Assembly: GCA_900765575.1 (NCBI GenBank)
Contig: CAAFRW010000313.1
Coordinates: forward strand, 1-12,208
Length of the DNA stretch: 12,208 bases
Direction of reading: 5' to 3'
Source: Bacteroidaceae bacterium
GTDB taxonomy: Bacteria > Bacteroidota > Bacteroidia > Bacteroidales > Bacteroidaceae
Both the position numbers and the translations under genes were made by a program. Positions 1 to 6,609 of this stretch are shown here, one piece after another. Under the pieces are notes generated by a model. The model was given only the letters and a program-made list of their open reading frames with translations. It was not told where the DNA came from and searched no databases. Each line of letters begins with the position of its first letter. The first letter of the stretch is position 1.

Positions 1-24
1 TACTTATGAAGCTTTCTATTAGCC

Positions 25-205
25 TTTTTTGTTTTCAATTTTCCATTTTCAATTGAATAACTCTCCACTCTCAATTTTCAATTAAATAAGTTCTTCATTT
101 TCAATTTTCAACTTTCAATTTTCAATTAAACAAGCTCTTCATTTTCAATTTTCAACTTTCAATTTTCAATTAAATAACTCTCAACTCTCCACTCTCAACT
201 CTCCA
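25..205. repeat. AT-rich degenerate tandem repeat array
   Basis: The array is built from TTTTCAA/TTTCAATT words on the plus strand. It includes a clear 44-bp tandem duplication (88-131 and 132-175) with only a couple of C/T differences. It ends in a perfect two-copy 14-bp repeat, CTCTCAACTCTCCA, at 178-191 and 192-205. The minus strand, which is the sense strand of the adjacent HAD gene, is therefore rich in GAAAATTGAAA and GAGAGTTGAGAG words. The last codons of that gene lie inside the 14-bp repeats. No inverted ends, ORF or target duplication suggests a mobile element. Arrays of this type between genes probably expand by slippage; any function is unknown. Confidence 0.85.
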
Positions 206-849
206 CTTAATAAGACTATTTCTTCTGCTTTATGTACAATGTGGTCGGGATGGAATGCTTCCAGTTCGCTGACCGGGCGGAAGCCCCATGCTACGCCGGC
301 TACTTCTATTTGGGCATTGTGGGCAGTTTGCATGTCTACGTTAGAGTCTCCAACGTATAGGGTGTCTTCTTTCTTTATGCGGCTGAGGGAAAGTATTTCT
401 TGTATGATGGTTGGGTCGGGCTTTACGGGGATGCCTTCGCGTTGACCGAGTACGGCGGTGAAACGGATGGTGGGGAAGTAGTGTTTTATTAGTTTCTCCG
501 TAGCGGCCTGATATTTATTGGAGGCTACGGCGATGGCAATGCCTTTCTCTTGTAAGGCGGTGAGGAGTTCCGGGATGCCGGGGTAGGGAGTACTCAGGTC
601 GGCATTGTGCTGGTCATAATAGGGAACGAAGCGGGAACGTATTTTTAGGATGTTTTCTTCATTTCGCTCCTTTTCAGGGAGTGCCCTTTCAAACAGTTTA
701 TTAATGCCGTTTCCCACGAAATAGTTATAGGGGGGAACTTCGTGTGTGGGGTAGCCGAAGTGTGCTAATGCCTGATTGGTGGCGGTGGCCAGGTCGGCAA
801 TCGTATTGAGTAGTGTACCGTCTAAGTCGAATATAACCAGTTTCTTCAT
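181..849 (-). CDS. HAD-family phosphatase, phosphoglycolate phosphatase-like
   Basis: This 222-residue cytoplasmic HAD hydrolase (subclass IA) probably removes phosphate from 2-phosphoglycolate or a related small phosphometabolite. All four HAD motifs are visible: DLDGT with D8 (nucleophile) and D10, Ser110 in AVASNK, Lys143 in VKPDP, and GDSNVDM with D168 and D172. A helical cap lies between about residues 15 and 85. The ATG at 849 is chosen because the in-frame TTG at 870 falls inside the -7 promoter box. The last eight or so residues (SGELRVES) are encoded by 14-bp tandem repeats, so the true family C-terminus may have been altered; the catalytic core is complete. It is transcribed alone. 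Substrate cannot be settled from sequence, because HAD-IA members such as Gph, beta-phosphoglucomutase and pyrophosphatases look alike. Confidence 0.9.
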   Translation of the reverse strand: MKKLVIFDLDGTLLNTIADLATATNQALAHFGYPTHEVPPYNYFVGNGINKLFERALPEKERNEENILKIRSRFVPYYDQHNADLSTPYPGIPELLTALQEKGIAIAVASNKYQAATEKLIKHYFPTIRFTAVLGQREGIPVKPDPTIIQEILSLSRIKKEDTLYVGDSNVDMQTAHNAQIEVAGVAWGFRPVSELEAFHPDHIVHKAEEIVLLSGELRVES

Positions 850-867
850 TTTCGTATCTTTTTGTTG

Positions 868-898
868 CAAAAGTACGTTATTTAAAGCTTATCGACAA
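868..898 (-). promoter_or_regulatory. Bacteroidetes-type promoter of the HAD gene
   Basis: Read on the minus strand, TACTTTTG (875 to 868) matches the TAnnTTTG -7 consensus. A TTG (898 to 896, within TTTG) sits exactly 20 nt upstream as the -33 element. Transcription would start near 862, giving a leader of about a dozen nucleotides before the ATG at 849. The box overlaps the alternative TTG start, which rules that start out. Confidence 0.75.
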
Positions 899-1416
899 AT
901 TCTGTAATGACCGCTTTAAGAATCTACACCTCTTTTTATGATGATATATGCCGGGAGGTCTGTTGCTTGTTATTGCTATAAGTATGGAATGCTAATAGGT
1001 TGTTATACAAGAAGTTGTAAATTGTACTATCTGGGTAAAAATAACATAGTTAGTTAGGATGCGTAGCATAGTTAGTTATTTGAATAACTCTTAATGTGCC
1101 GGAGTCTAGCATTATTAGTTATTTTATACCGCATTGTATCTTCGGAAAGAGGAATTTCTATTTTGCCGATACGCTGTTTTTGGAGAGTGACAAAAAGTAA
1201 CATCGAGAGGCGTGTGAACATTTTGCAAGGTGGAAATAAGCGTTCAACTAAATGGTTATAGAAGTATTTCATCTTTTTCAAATCGTCGCGCAAGAAAAAG
1301 CTCTGTAATAGATTAAGCTTTAATGCCTTTCAAAAAATTCTTTATGATTTTAACGGAACAGCAATTCTATCTTTCATAAGTTCAGTGGGTTTGCTTTGCT
1401 TCTTGTATAGAAATAG
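899..1416. other. Gene-poor intergenic stretch
   Basis: This 0.5-kb stretch between the HAD promoter and the GH43 terminator contains no gene I can support. The longest reading frame (minus strand, TTG at 1293 or ATG at 1272, stop at 1072) encodes at most 73 residues. It has no recognisable motif or promoter box, and its 3' end runs through the short repeats at 1064-1126. Short translatable fragments elsewhere do not form a longer gene. The region may be decayed coding DNA or simply spacer. Confidence 0.5.
1045..1126. repeat. Short direct repeats, CATAGTTAGTTA family
   Basis: CATAGTTAGTTA occurs perfectly at 1045-1056 and again 22 bp later at 1067-1078. A third, degenerate copy lies at 1107-1126: TAGCATTATTAGTTATTTTA against TAGCATAGTTAGTTATTTGA at 1064-1083, 17 of 20 matching. 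The second copy overlaps a 7-bp inverted repeat, AGTTATT/AATAACT (1074-1080 and 1083-1089), with a 2-nt centre. It looks like the remnant of a 22-bp tandem repeat. Confidence 0.65.
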
Positions 1417-1464
1417 TTGAAGCACACCCCGAAGTCTTTATCAAACTTCTAAGGTGTGCTTCAA
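1417..1464 (-). terminator. Terminator-like hairpin after the GH43 gene
   Basis: A perfect 12-bp inverted repeat, TTGAAGCACACC (1417-1428) and GGTGTGCTTCAA (1453-1464), encloses a second 5-bp stem, GAAGT (1431-1435) and ACTTC (1445-1449), around a 9-nt loop. It starts 33 bp past the GH43 stop codon on the minus strand and is followed there by the moderately T-rich CTATTTCTAT. The position and stem strength fit the 3' end of the DUF4861-GH43 transcript. The T tract is weak, so it may act as an mRNA 3' end stabiliser instead. Confidence 0.65.
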
Positions 1465-1497
1465 TGTATGAGATGAACGAAACTAGATAGCCTTTGT

Positions 1498-3171
1498 TTA
1501 TTTCTCTACGCGGTACCAATCTACGTCCGCCCAACCGCCATCGTTGATAACAATAGCCGGACGTGTGCAGAATAGACCGGTTTTAGCTCCAATCCATTTT
1601 CCTTCTTTTACCTGGAACGGTTTTCCGAAAGACTGGTATTTCTTGCCATCGAGACTGTAACTGAAATCACACATCACAAGTTGGTCGTGACCGCCTTCGC
1701 TACCTTTAATCTTTTTGTTCGTATTGTAGATTTTTGCTTTCAGGTAAATGGTCTTGTCTTGCAACGGAAGTGTGGCATTGACTGTCTCTTTGCCTCCGCG
1801 GTCGGCCTTTTTGCATTCTACCTGCGAAAGAACTAATCCCTCTTTCGTGTTTTCCATCACTAAAGCGGCATAGTCCATACCCATAACCACCAGTCCGGTG
1901 CGTTCTCCCTGATATTTATCGGTAGGCTTGAAGGTTATCTTCGTGCTTATCGTCTGGCTGGGAGCTGTTGTTTTTTGCAATAACAGGTTCGATACGTCCC
2001 AAAGACTCTTGTAATCGTTCGGTACCGGGTAAGAGTAGAGACGGAGTATGCTTTGGTCTCCGGCGCAATAATACCATTTCTCATTCATGTTAGCGTGCCA
2101 TTGCCATTGCAGGCCAAGGGTATATCCGTCAAACTCATCGCTCTCTTGCGGAGTGCAGATAGGATAATTTTTGCCTACATTCGGTTTCTTGTACGTCAAC
2201 ACCGGTTCGCCGCAGCCGTCGCCATCTTTGTCCACGCCGATAACAGGCCAGTCGTTTATCCATTTCATAGGTTGTAAATGTACCAAACGACCGTAGGCGC
2301 CTACATCCTGAAAGTGCATAAACCAGTCTTCTCCGGTAGGTGTGTCTACCCAACCTCCCTGATGAGGGCCGTTGACGGAAGACTTACCCTGTGCCAACAC
2401 CGTTTTCCATTCATACGGGCCATATACGTTTTTAGAACGAAGCACTACCTGCCAGCCTGTGGGAACCCCACCTGCCGGATGGAAGATGTAGTAATAACCG
2501 TTGCGTTTATAGAATTTAGGACCTTCGCACGTTTGGTGTGCTTCGTGACCATCGAATACGATGCGCGACGGGGTGATGGCTTTCGATGCTTCCTTGTTCA
2601 GCTCGCATATAGCGATAACGCTTTTCAGTCCGGCACGGCTACCTGCGTAAGCGTGTACCAGATAGACTCTGCCGTCTTCGTCCCACAACGGACAGGTGTC
2701 GATAACGCCTTTTCCGGGCTTTACCAATACCGGTTCACTCCACGGACCTTCCGCTTTGGGAGCTTTCGTCATGAATGCACCTTGGTCGGGGTCGCCCCAG
2801 AATATATAGAATTCACCGTTGTGATGGCGGATACTCGGAGCCCACACGCGGTTTCCGTGTTCCGGACGTTCGTCGTCTACCGGTGGAACGGCATAGGGAA
2901 GAGCTGCTCCCACGATTCTCCAGTTTACCAAGTCTTTGGAATGAAGAACCTGGAGCCCCGGAATGCAGTTGAAGCTGGAAGAAGTCAGGTAATAATCTTC
3001 TCCCACACGGCATATGTCCGGGTCGGAATAATCGGCATATAGAACAGGGTTTTTATAGGTACCGTTTCCTTGGTCGGCTACCCATACTTTAGATACATAA
3101 TTCTCTTGTGCGTGAAGACTCGGTAAAGTCATCAGCGAACAAAGGGTAAATGCGAAAATGGTCTTTTTCAT
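1498..3171 (-). CDS. Secreted family 43 glycoside hydrolase
   Basis: This 557-residue enzyme probably releases arabinofuranosyl or xylosyl residues from plant polysaccharide side chains. A signal peptide covers residues 1-21 (cut after LHA, before QE), with no lipobox, so the product is periplasmic or released. Residues from about 40 to 335 form the five-bladed propeller. The GH43 catalytic residues are visible: Asp50 in YSDPD (general base), Asp158 in VIDTCP (pKa modulator) and Glu216 in TCEGPKF (general acid). From about 345 to 557 lies the C-terminal beta-sandwich that accompanies many GH43 enzymes; it starts near ESDEFDG and ends in the WADVDWYRVEK strand. The start codon is 24 bp after the DUF4861 stop, so the two genes are co-transcribed, and a hairpin follows the stop. 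The neighbouring GH28 points to pectin side chains. Subfamily and exact linkage cannot be read from sequence. Confidence 0.93.
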   Translation of the reverse strand: MKKTIFAFTLCSLMTLPSLHAQENYVSKVWVADQGNGTYKNPVLYADYSDPDICRVGEDYYLTSSSFNCIPGLQVLHSKDLVNWRIVGAALPYAVPPVDDERPEHGNRVWAPSIRHHNGEFYIFWGDPDQGAFMTKAPKAEGPWSEPVLVKPGKGVIDTCPLWDEDGRVYLVHAYAGSRAGLKSVIAICELNKEASKAITPSRIVFDGHEAHQTCEGPKFYKRNGYYYIFHPAGGVPTGWQVVLRSKNVYGPYEWKTVLAQGKSSVNGPHQGGWVDTPTGEDWFMHFQDVGAYGRLVHLQPMKWINDWPVIGVDKDGDGCGEPVLTYKKPNVGKNYPICTPQESDEFDGYTLGLQWQWHANMNEKWYYCAGDQSILRLYSYPVPNDYKSLWDVSNLLLQKTTAPSQTISTKITFKPTDKYQGERTGLVVMGMDYAALVMENTKEGLVLSQVECKKADRGGKETVNATLPLQDKTIYLKAKIYNTNKKIKGSEGGHDQLVMCDFSYSLDGKKYQSFGKPFQVKEGKWIGAKTGLFCTRPAIVINDGGWADVDWYRVEK

Positions 3172-3195
3172 GTATATAAGATGTTTGTATTGATA

Positions 3196-4434
3196 TTATT
3201 TAATCGTAATCCGGCAAGGATGTTGCAATTCTTGTTGCCACTGGCGAAGATAAGCAAACCACTCGTTGCTTTCTTTATATCCTTTATCCTCTTTTACGGC
3301 ACAGAACGTAAGATGATAGGAAAGAGACTGGCTATTGTCTGTATCCATCACTACGAGATAGTTGTTTGCGTTTTCCACCGTCTTGTTGACATAGCGTTTG
3401 GGAACACAAACACCTAACCCTACTGTTTCTCTGGGGTTGTTGATGGTATCTGTCTTTTCCGGAAGATTGGTTCCCCACGAGCCGGCCAATCCGTCGGCTT
3501 GCAAGAATCCCACATTGTTTTCTTCTACTTTCATCACGCCGGTGCAGAAGGTGTTTTCTTTGACTTCCGGCTCTTTAAAGAACGCTTTTACTTGTAAATC
3601 CCGGTGTCCGGCATACAAGATATAGTGTTGTTTCATATTCAGAACTTTTCCTTGGTATTCCCAGTTCCGGTCGTCCACTTCAATAACGGTGCGGACAGGG
3701 CCGTATGCTAAAATACCTTCGCTTCGTAAGCTCACCTTATTAATATATTGCGGTTCGTTGTTTTCCCATCCGCGGAATGAACCTACGCTAACCGTTTGTC
3801 CGGCCCACAATACATCGTTTCCGTATCCCTGTTTTCTCAACTCAGGACTGCTGTAATACTCGCTTTTTGCCAATTCCAGCTGTTGTAGCTTCTTGCCGTA
3901 TATGTCGATTGACTGGCGATTGTCGAAATAGATTCGATAAGCTACTAACTCCGATTCGAAAGCCGGTCCGTGATGATACAGCGCACTGTATATTTCTTTG
4001 GTTGGCGTAGTTCCGGGAACTGATAAATATTGGATTTTTGGGTTTTTCTTTCCTTTATCGTTTAATTTCATTTGGGCATATACTTTTGCGGGATAGCTGG
4101 AAGTAGCCGGAGCAGATGAAAAACTCACCTTTAAAGTTTTGCTGCTTTTAGCCGGTACATCTATCACAAAAGCAAGCTCATCCGCATCACCGTCCCGGTT
4201 CAAATCGTCTATTTGAGAAGGGATTTCTTTAGTCCCGTCCCAAACGGTTGCCGATTGGATGGCAAAGTTTGTTTTGAATTGATTTAGTTGGATAACAACC
4301 GGTTCATTTTTTTTCTCTTGAGTCCAGTCGTTCTGAACCGTTACCGATATGGTCTTTTCTTTGGCCTGTGCAAATACAGATTGTGAGAGATTGCATGCAA
4401 TGCAAGCAATAAGAATTGTGGTTATTTTCTTCAT
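3196..4434 (-). CDS. DUF4861-family secreted protein
   Basis: This 412-residue protein belongs, by recognition, to the DUF4861 family, which is common in Bacteroidetes polysaccharide utilisation loci, often next to pectin or ulvan enzymes. I know of no firmly assigned activity. The ATG at 4434 is preferred over an in-frame upstream ATG at 4467 because it begins a clean signal peptide (residues 1-22 or 24, ending FAQA) and because the -7 promoter box lies between the two. Visible features are an acidic DLNRDGDADEL loop (77-87) resembling a calcium-binding DxNxDG turn, and two family blocks, HHGPAFE (154-160) and YRIYFDNRQSIDIYGKK (166-182), whose His, Glu, Tyr, Asp and Arg could form an active or sugar-binding site. 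It precedes the GH43 gene by 24 bp and follows GH28 after a 393-bp gap. Family call is good; function is open. Confidence 0.85.
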   Translation of the reverse strand: MKKITTILIACIACNLSQSVFAQAKEKTISVTVQNDWTQEKKNEPVVIQLNQFKTNFAIQSATVWDGTKEIPSQIDDLNRDGDADELAFVIDVPAKSSKTLKVSFSSAPATSSYPAKVYAQMKLNDKGKKNPKIQYLSVPGTTPTKEIYSALYHHGPAFESELVAYRIYFDNRQSIDIYGKKLQQLELAKSEYYSSPELRKQGYGNDVLWAGQTVSVGSFRGWENNEPQYINKVSLRSEGILAYGPVRTVIEVDDRNWEYQGKVLNMKQHYILYAGHRDLQVKAFFKEPEVKENTFCTGVMKVEENNVGFLQADGLAGSWGTNLPEKTDTINNPRETVGLGVCVPKRYVNKTVENANNYLVVMDTDNSQSLSYHLTFCAVKEDKGYKESNEWFAYLRQWQQELQHPCRITIK

Positions 4435-4453
4435 GGTTACAAATTGTTTTCTG

Positions 4454-4484
4454 CAAAAATAGGGCATAACCGTTAAATTGTCAA
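4454..4484 (-). promoter_or_regulatory. Promoter for DUF4861-GH43
   Basis: On the minus strand, TATTTTTG (4461 to 4454) matches the TAnnTTTG -7 box, with a TTG (4484 to 4482, in ACTTGACA) exactly 20 nt upstream. The ATG is 20 nt downstream of the box, giving a short leader. The pair can therefore be expressed independently of the GH28 transcript. Confidence 0.7.
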
Positions 4485-4675
4485 GTCTACAGAGCGTTTT
4501 ATTTAAGTTTTTATAAATAATGCGAATCGGGAGTTAGTAGGAGTGAAAGGAGTGATCAGTCCGCAAGTGGGTTTAAAAGTGAATGCTTGATAGTTAAGGA
4601 CTGATACTTTTGGTGGCAATGCGGTAGTTAAAATTTGTTACACAGGAAACTCTTCCCATTTGGACATTTTATAGC

Positions 4676-4749
4676 GAGCGTTCTTTTGGGTCGAAACGAA
4701 CGTTCAATCAAAGACAAACGAACGTTCATTTATGGGTAAATGAACGTTC
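4676..4749. repeat. Four palindromic 8-bp boxes at an exact 22-bp period
   Basis: GAGCGTTC (4676-4683) and three perfect palindromes GAACGTTC (4698-4705, 4720-4727, 4742-4749) start exactly 22 bp apart. Copies 2 and 3 share the 5' flank AAC, and copy 4 carries the 3' flank GTT, so the extended box is AACGAACGTTCGTT. The sequence between boxes is not conserved, which argues for spacing under constraint or a decayed tandem array. The boxes lie 192 bp upstream of the DUF4861 -33 element and 79 bp past the GH28 stop. No regulator gene is in the window. Confidence 0.85.
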
Positions 4750-4752
4750 GTT
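4717..4752 (-). terminator. Perfect 16-bp hairpin downstream of GH28
   Basis: AACGAACGTTCATTTA (4717-4732) is perfectly complementary to 4737-4752 around a 4-nt loop (TGGG plus, CCCA minus). On the minus strand it lies 76 nt past the GH28 stop and is followed by TGTCTTTGATT, which is T-rich but not a clean T tract. It may end the GH28 transcript. It is built from copies 3 and 4 of the 22-bp array, so its sequence may be explained by that array instead. Confidence 0.5.
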
Positions 4753-4827
4753 ATAAGAAGCTTCTCTTTTGGGCTTAAAAAGCACGTTATGGAGAGAAGT
4801 AAAAATGATTACATTAAGGGCCTTTCT

Positions 4828-6423
4828 TTAGAAGTTTAATTCTTCTCCTTTAGCCCCTACGTTTTCGTAAGACTTGCCGTTAATGGTTATGTTTTGCACA
4901 TTCTTCATGTTAACGGTAGGAGAAGGTTTCGTAGTACGGATGGTTACGTTATTGATTTTTACGCCATCAGCCTGGCTCAATACGATTCCTTCTTTAGCAT
5001 CGGTCACTATAATATTATCTATGTTAATATTTTGGATAGGCATTTCAGGCAAACCGTTGAAGAAAATGGCACGACCCGAACCTTTGCAGGCAATATTGGA
5101 AATATAAATATTGCGGAATGCCGGAGTCTCTTCGGTTACCGGTGGTACTACAGGCGCTTTATCCTTTGTATCTTCGGCTGTAACTTCCGTAGGAGACTGG
5201 CCGCCGTAGAACAGGTCGAACAAGATAGCTTCAGCCGGAATACCAATCATATTGATATTGCTGATGTAGATATTCTCTACCAAACCGCCGCGGCCACGTT
5301 TGCTCTTGAAACGAAGTCCAACGTCCGTACCTAAGAATGTACAGTTGTCCACGTAGATATTTCGTACGCCACCCGACATTTCGCTACCTACAACGAAACC
5401 ACCGTGTCCGTGCAATACCACATTATCTTTTACAATGACATTCTGGCAAGGTTCTCCGCGGTGACGTCCTTCTTTGTCTTTTCCGGATTTCAGGCAGATG
5501 GCATCATCTCCCGCATCAAATGAACAGTTTACTATCAGCGCTTTGTTGCAAGATTCGAGGTCGAGTGCGTCGCCGTTCTGAGAATACCACGGGTTCGATA
5601 CGGTTACCTTATTTAAAGTAATGTCTTCGCATGAAAGCGGGTGGATACACCAGCTGGGTGAATTTTTGAAAGTGATGCCTTCCATTAATACCTTATTACA
5701 CTTTACAATGCTAATCATTACCGGGCGCAGGAAATCGCGAACACTTTCCCATTCCTCGTCAGCCGCTTTTCCTTGTTGGAAGTTATGTGCATTGGTAGCT
5801 CCTCTTAATCCGCTTTCGCTCGGATACCATACATCCCCTTTTTCATTGGTAACGCCTCCCGATTTAAGCAGGTTGCTCCATTGTGCGTTCGTAAGTTTTC
5901 CTTTTTTTACAGGACGCCATGTATCCCCATTTCCATCGAATGTACCATATCCCGTAATGGCAATGTTTTCAGCATTTCTGGCAGAGATAGGAGATTGGCA
6001 ACGGCGGGTTTCCCATCCTTCGAAAGAAGTTTTGATGATAGGATATAGGCTGTGGTCGGATGAAAAGACGACTAGCGCGTTCTTTTCCGTATATAAATTA
6101 ACGTTGCTCAAAAGTTCGATAGGGCCTGTTAACCATAAACCTTCCGGAATGATTACTTTACCGCCTCCTTTTTCATTCACTGCTTTAATAGCGTTGTTGA
6201 TGGCCTCGGTATTAAGCTCCAACCCACCGGGTTTTGCTCCGAAATCAACAATATTTACTTCATAAGAATTAAAAGAAGGTTGAATTACTTTCTCCATCTT
6301 GAACGGGAGGTTTTCGTACACGCTCGGAGCTATGATTTCCGAAGTTGCCTGTTGGGCGGGTTGATTACACGCAGTCAGAGCCAATAGGGCACAACTCACT
6401 GCATACGTCCATGTCTTTTTCAT
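4828..6423 (-). CDS. GH28 polygalacturonase lipoprotein
   Basis: This 531-residue family 28 glycoside hydrolase is expected to hydrolyse alpha-1,4 galacturonosyl linkages in pectin, or an exo or rhamnogalacturonan variant. A lipoprotein signal ends LLALTAC with Cys19, so it is membrane-anchored. No acidic residue follows the Cys until Glu29, giving no clear surface-export signal. The right-handed beta-helix runs from about residue 55 to 520. The GH28 catalytic set is complete: NGD (N283, D285), GDD (D306, D307), GHG (H340) and RFK (R371, K373). A Thr/Pro/Lys-rich insert near 405-430 interrupts the helix, and an extra loop (about 170-225) probably shapes the substrate cleft. The start is ATG 6423, with its own promoter about 50 bp upstream. 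A hairpin and a 393-bp gap separate it from DUF4861. Family is secure; endo or exo mode is not resolved. Confidence 0.94.
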   Translation of the reverse strand: MKKTWTYAVSCALLALTACNQPAQQATSEIIAPSVYENLPFKMEKVIQPSFNSYEVNIVDFGAKPGGLELNTEAINNAIKAVNEKGGGKVIIPEGLWLTGPIELLSNVNLYTEKNALVVFSSDHSLYPIIKTSFEGWETRRCQSPISARNAENIAITGYGTFDGNGDTWRPVKKGKLTNAQWSNLLKSGGVTNEKGDVWYPSESGLRGATNAHNFQQGKAADEEWESVRDFLRPVMISIVKCNKVLMEGITFKNSPSWCIHPLSCEDITLNKVTVSNPWYSQNGDALDLESCNKALIVNCSFDAGDDAICLKSGKDKEGRHRGEPCQNVIVKDNVVLHGHGGFVVGSEMSGGVRNIYVDNCTFLGTDVGLRFKSKRGRGGLVENIYISNINMIGIPAEAILFDLFYGGQSPTEVTAEDTKDKAPVVPPVTEETPAFRNIYISNIACKGSGRAIFFNGLPEMPIQNINIDNIIVTDAKEGIVLSQADGVKINNVTIRTTKPSPTVNMKNVQNITINGKSYENVGAKGEELNF

Positions 6424-6471
6424 TGTATTTAAATTATTAGTATATTGAGTATTCCTCTAATTTATCGGAGG

Positions 6472-6502
6472 CAAATTTAACGTAAACACCTATATTGAAC
6501 AA
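6472..6502 (-). promoter_or_regulatory. Promoter of the GH28 gene
   Basis: Minus-strand TAAATTTG (6479 to 6472) fits the TAnnTTTG -7 box, with a TTG (6502 to 6500) exactly 20 nt upstream. The predicted start gives a leader of about 40 nt before the ATG at 6423. No operator-like inverted repeat is evident around it. Confidence 0.7.
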
Positions 6503-6574
6503 TCAAAATGCATCTTTTTTTATTGTATTAGGGCAATTTAATTGATATTTTTCGATTATTAATTTAAATAGTCT

Positions 6575-6582
6575 TATCTTTG
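6575..6582 (+). promoter_or_regulatory. -7 box of the fabI operon promoter
   Basis: TATCTTTG is a perfect TAnnTTTG -7 element, 27 bp ahead of the fabI ATG, giving a leader of about 20 nt. The -33 region 20 nt upstream reads TTCG within a T-rich run, so that element is poor. The divergent GH28 promoter lies about 70 bp away. Confidence 0.65.
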
Positions 6583-6609
6583 CAACCAAATTTAACATTA
6601 GGTTTAGGT

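Larger units (their letters stand above)
4485..4827. other. Structured intergenic region between GH28 and DUF4861
   Basis: There is no reading frame worth calling here. Besides the palindrome array (4676-4749), it holds an AT-rich 7-bp stem, TTATTTA/TAAATAA (4499-4505, 4514-4520). It also holds an imperfect 11-bp inverted repeat, AGT(G)ATCAGTCC at 4551-4562 with GGACTGATACT at 4598-4608. This density of inverted repeats in 340 bp is higher than in the other gaps of the window. The region is long for a gap inside a same-strand cluster, which suggests a transcript end plus regulatory DNA upstream of DUF4861. Confidence 0.55.

Noticed and set aside
25..205. CRISPR array or insertion sequence end
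   Set aside because: The repeats are contiguous low-complexity words without unique spacers of constant length, and there is no transposase or terminal inverted repeat.
1072..1293. 73-codon minus-strand reading frame in the HAD-GH43 gap
   Set aside because: It has no recognisable motif, no promoter box, a TTG start (or a 66-codon ATG form), and its 3' end runs through short repeats.
2278..3042. 254-codon plus-strand frame opposite GH43
   Set aside because: It is antisense to a gene with a complete signal peptide and catalytic triad; it lacks domain features and is a shadow of that gene's codon bias.
4676..4749. CRISPR-like or plasmid-type iteron origin
   Set aside because: Repeats of 8 bp with 14-bp gaps are too short for CRISPR, and there is no replication initiator or DnaA-box cluster nearby; a regulatory or simple-repeat origin is more likely.
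5621..6265. 214-codon plus-strand frame opposite GH28
   Set aside because: It is antisense to a well-supported GH28 enzyme, with low-complexity composition and no recognisable family.
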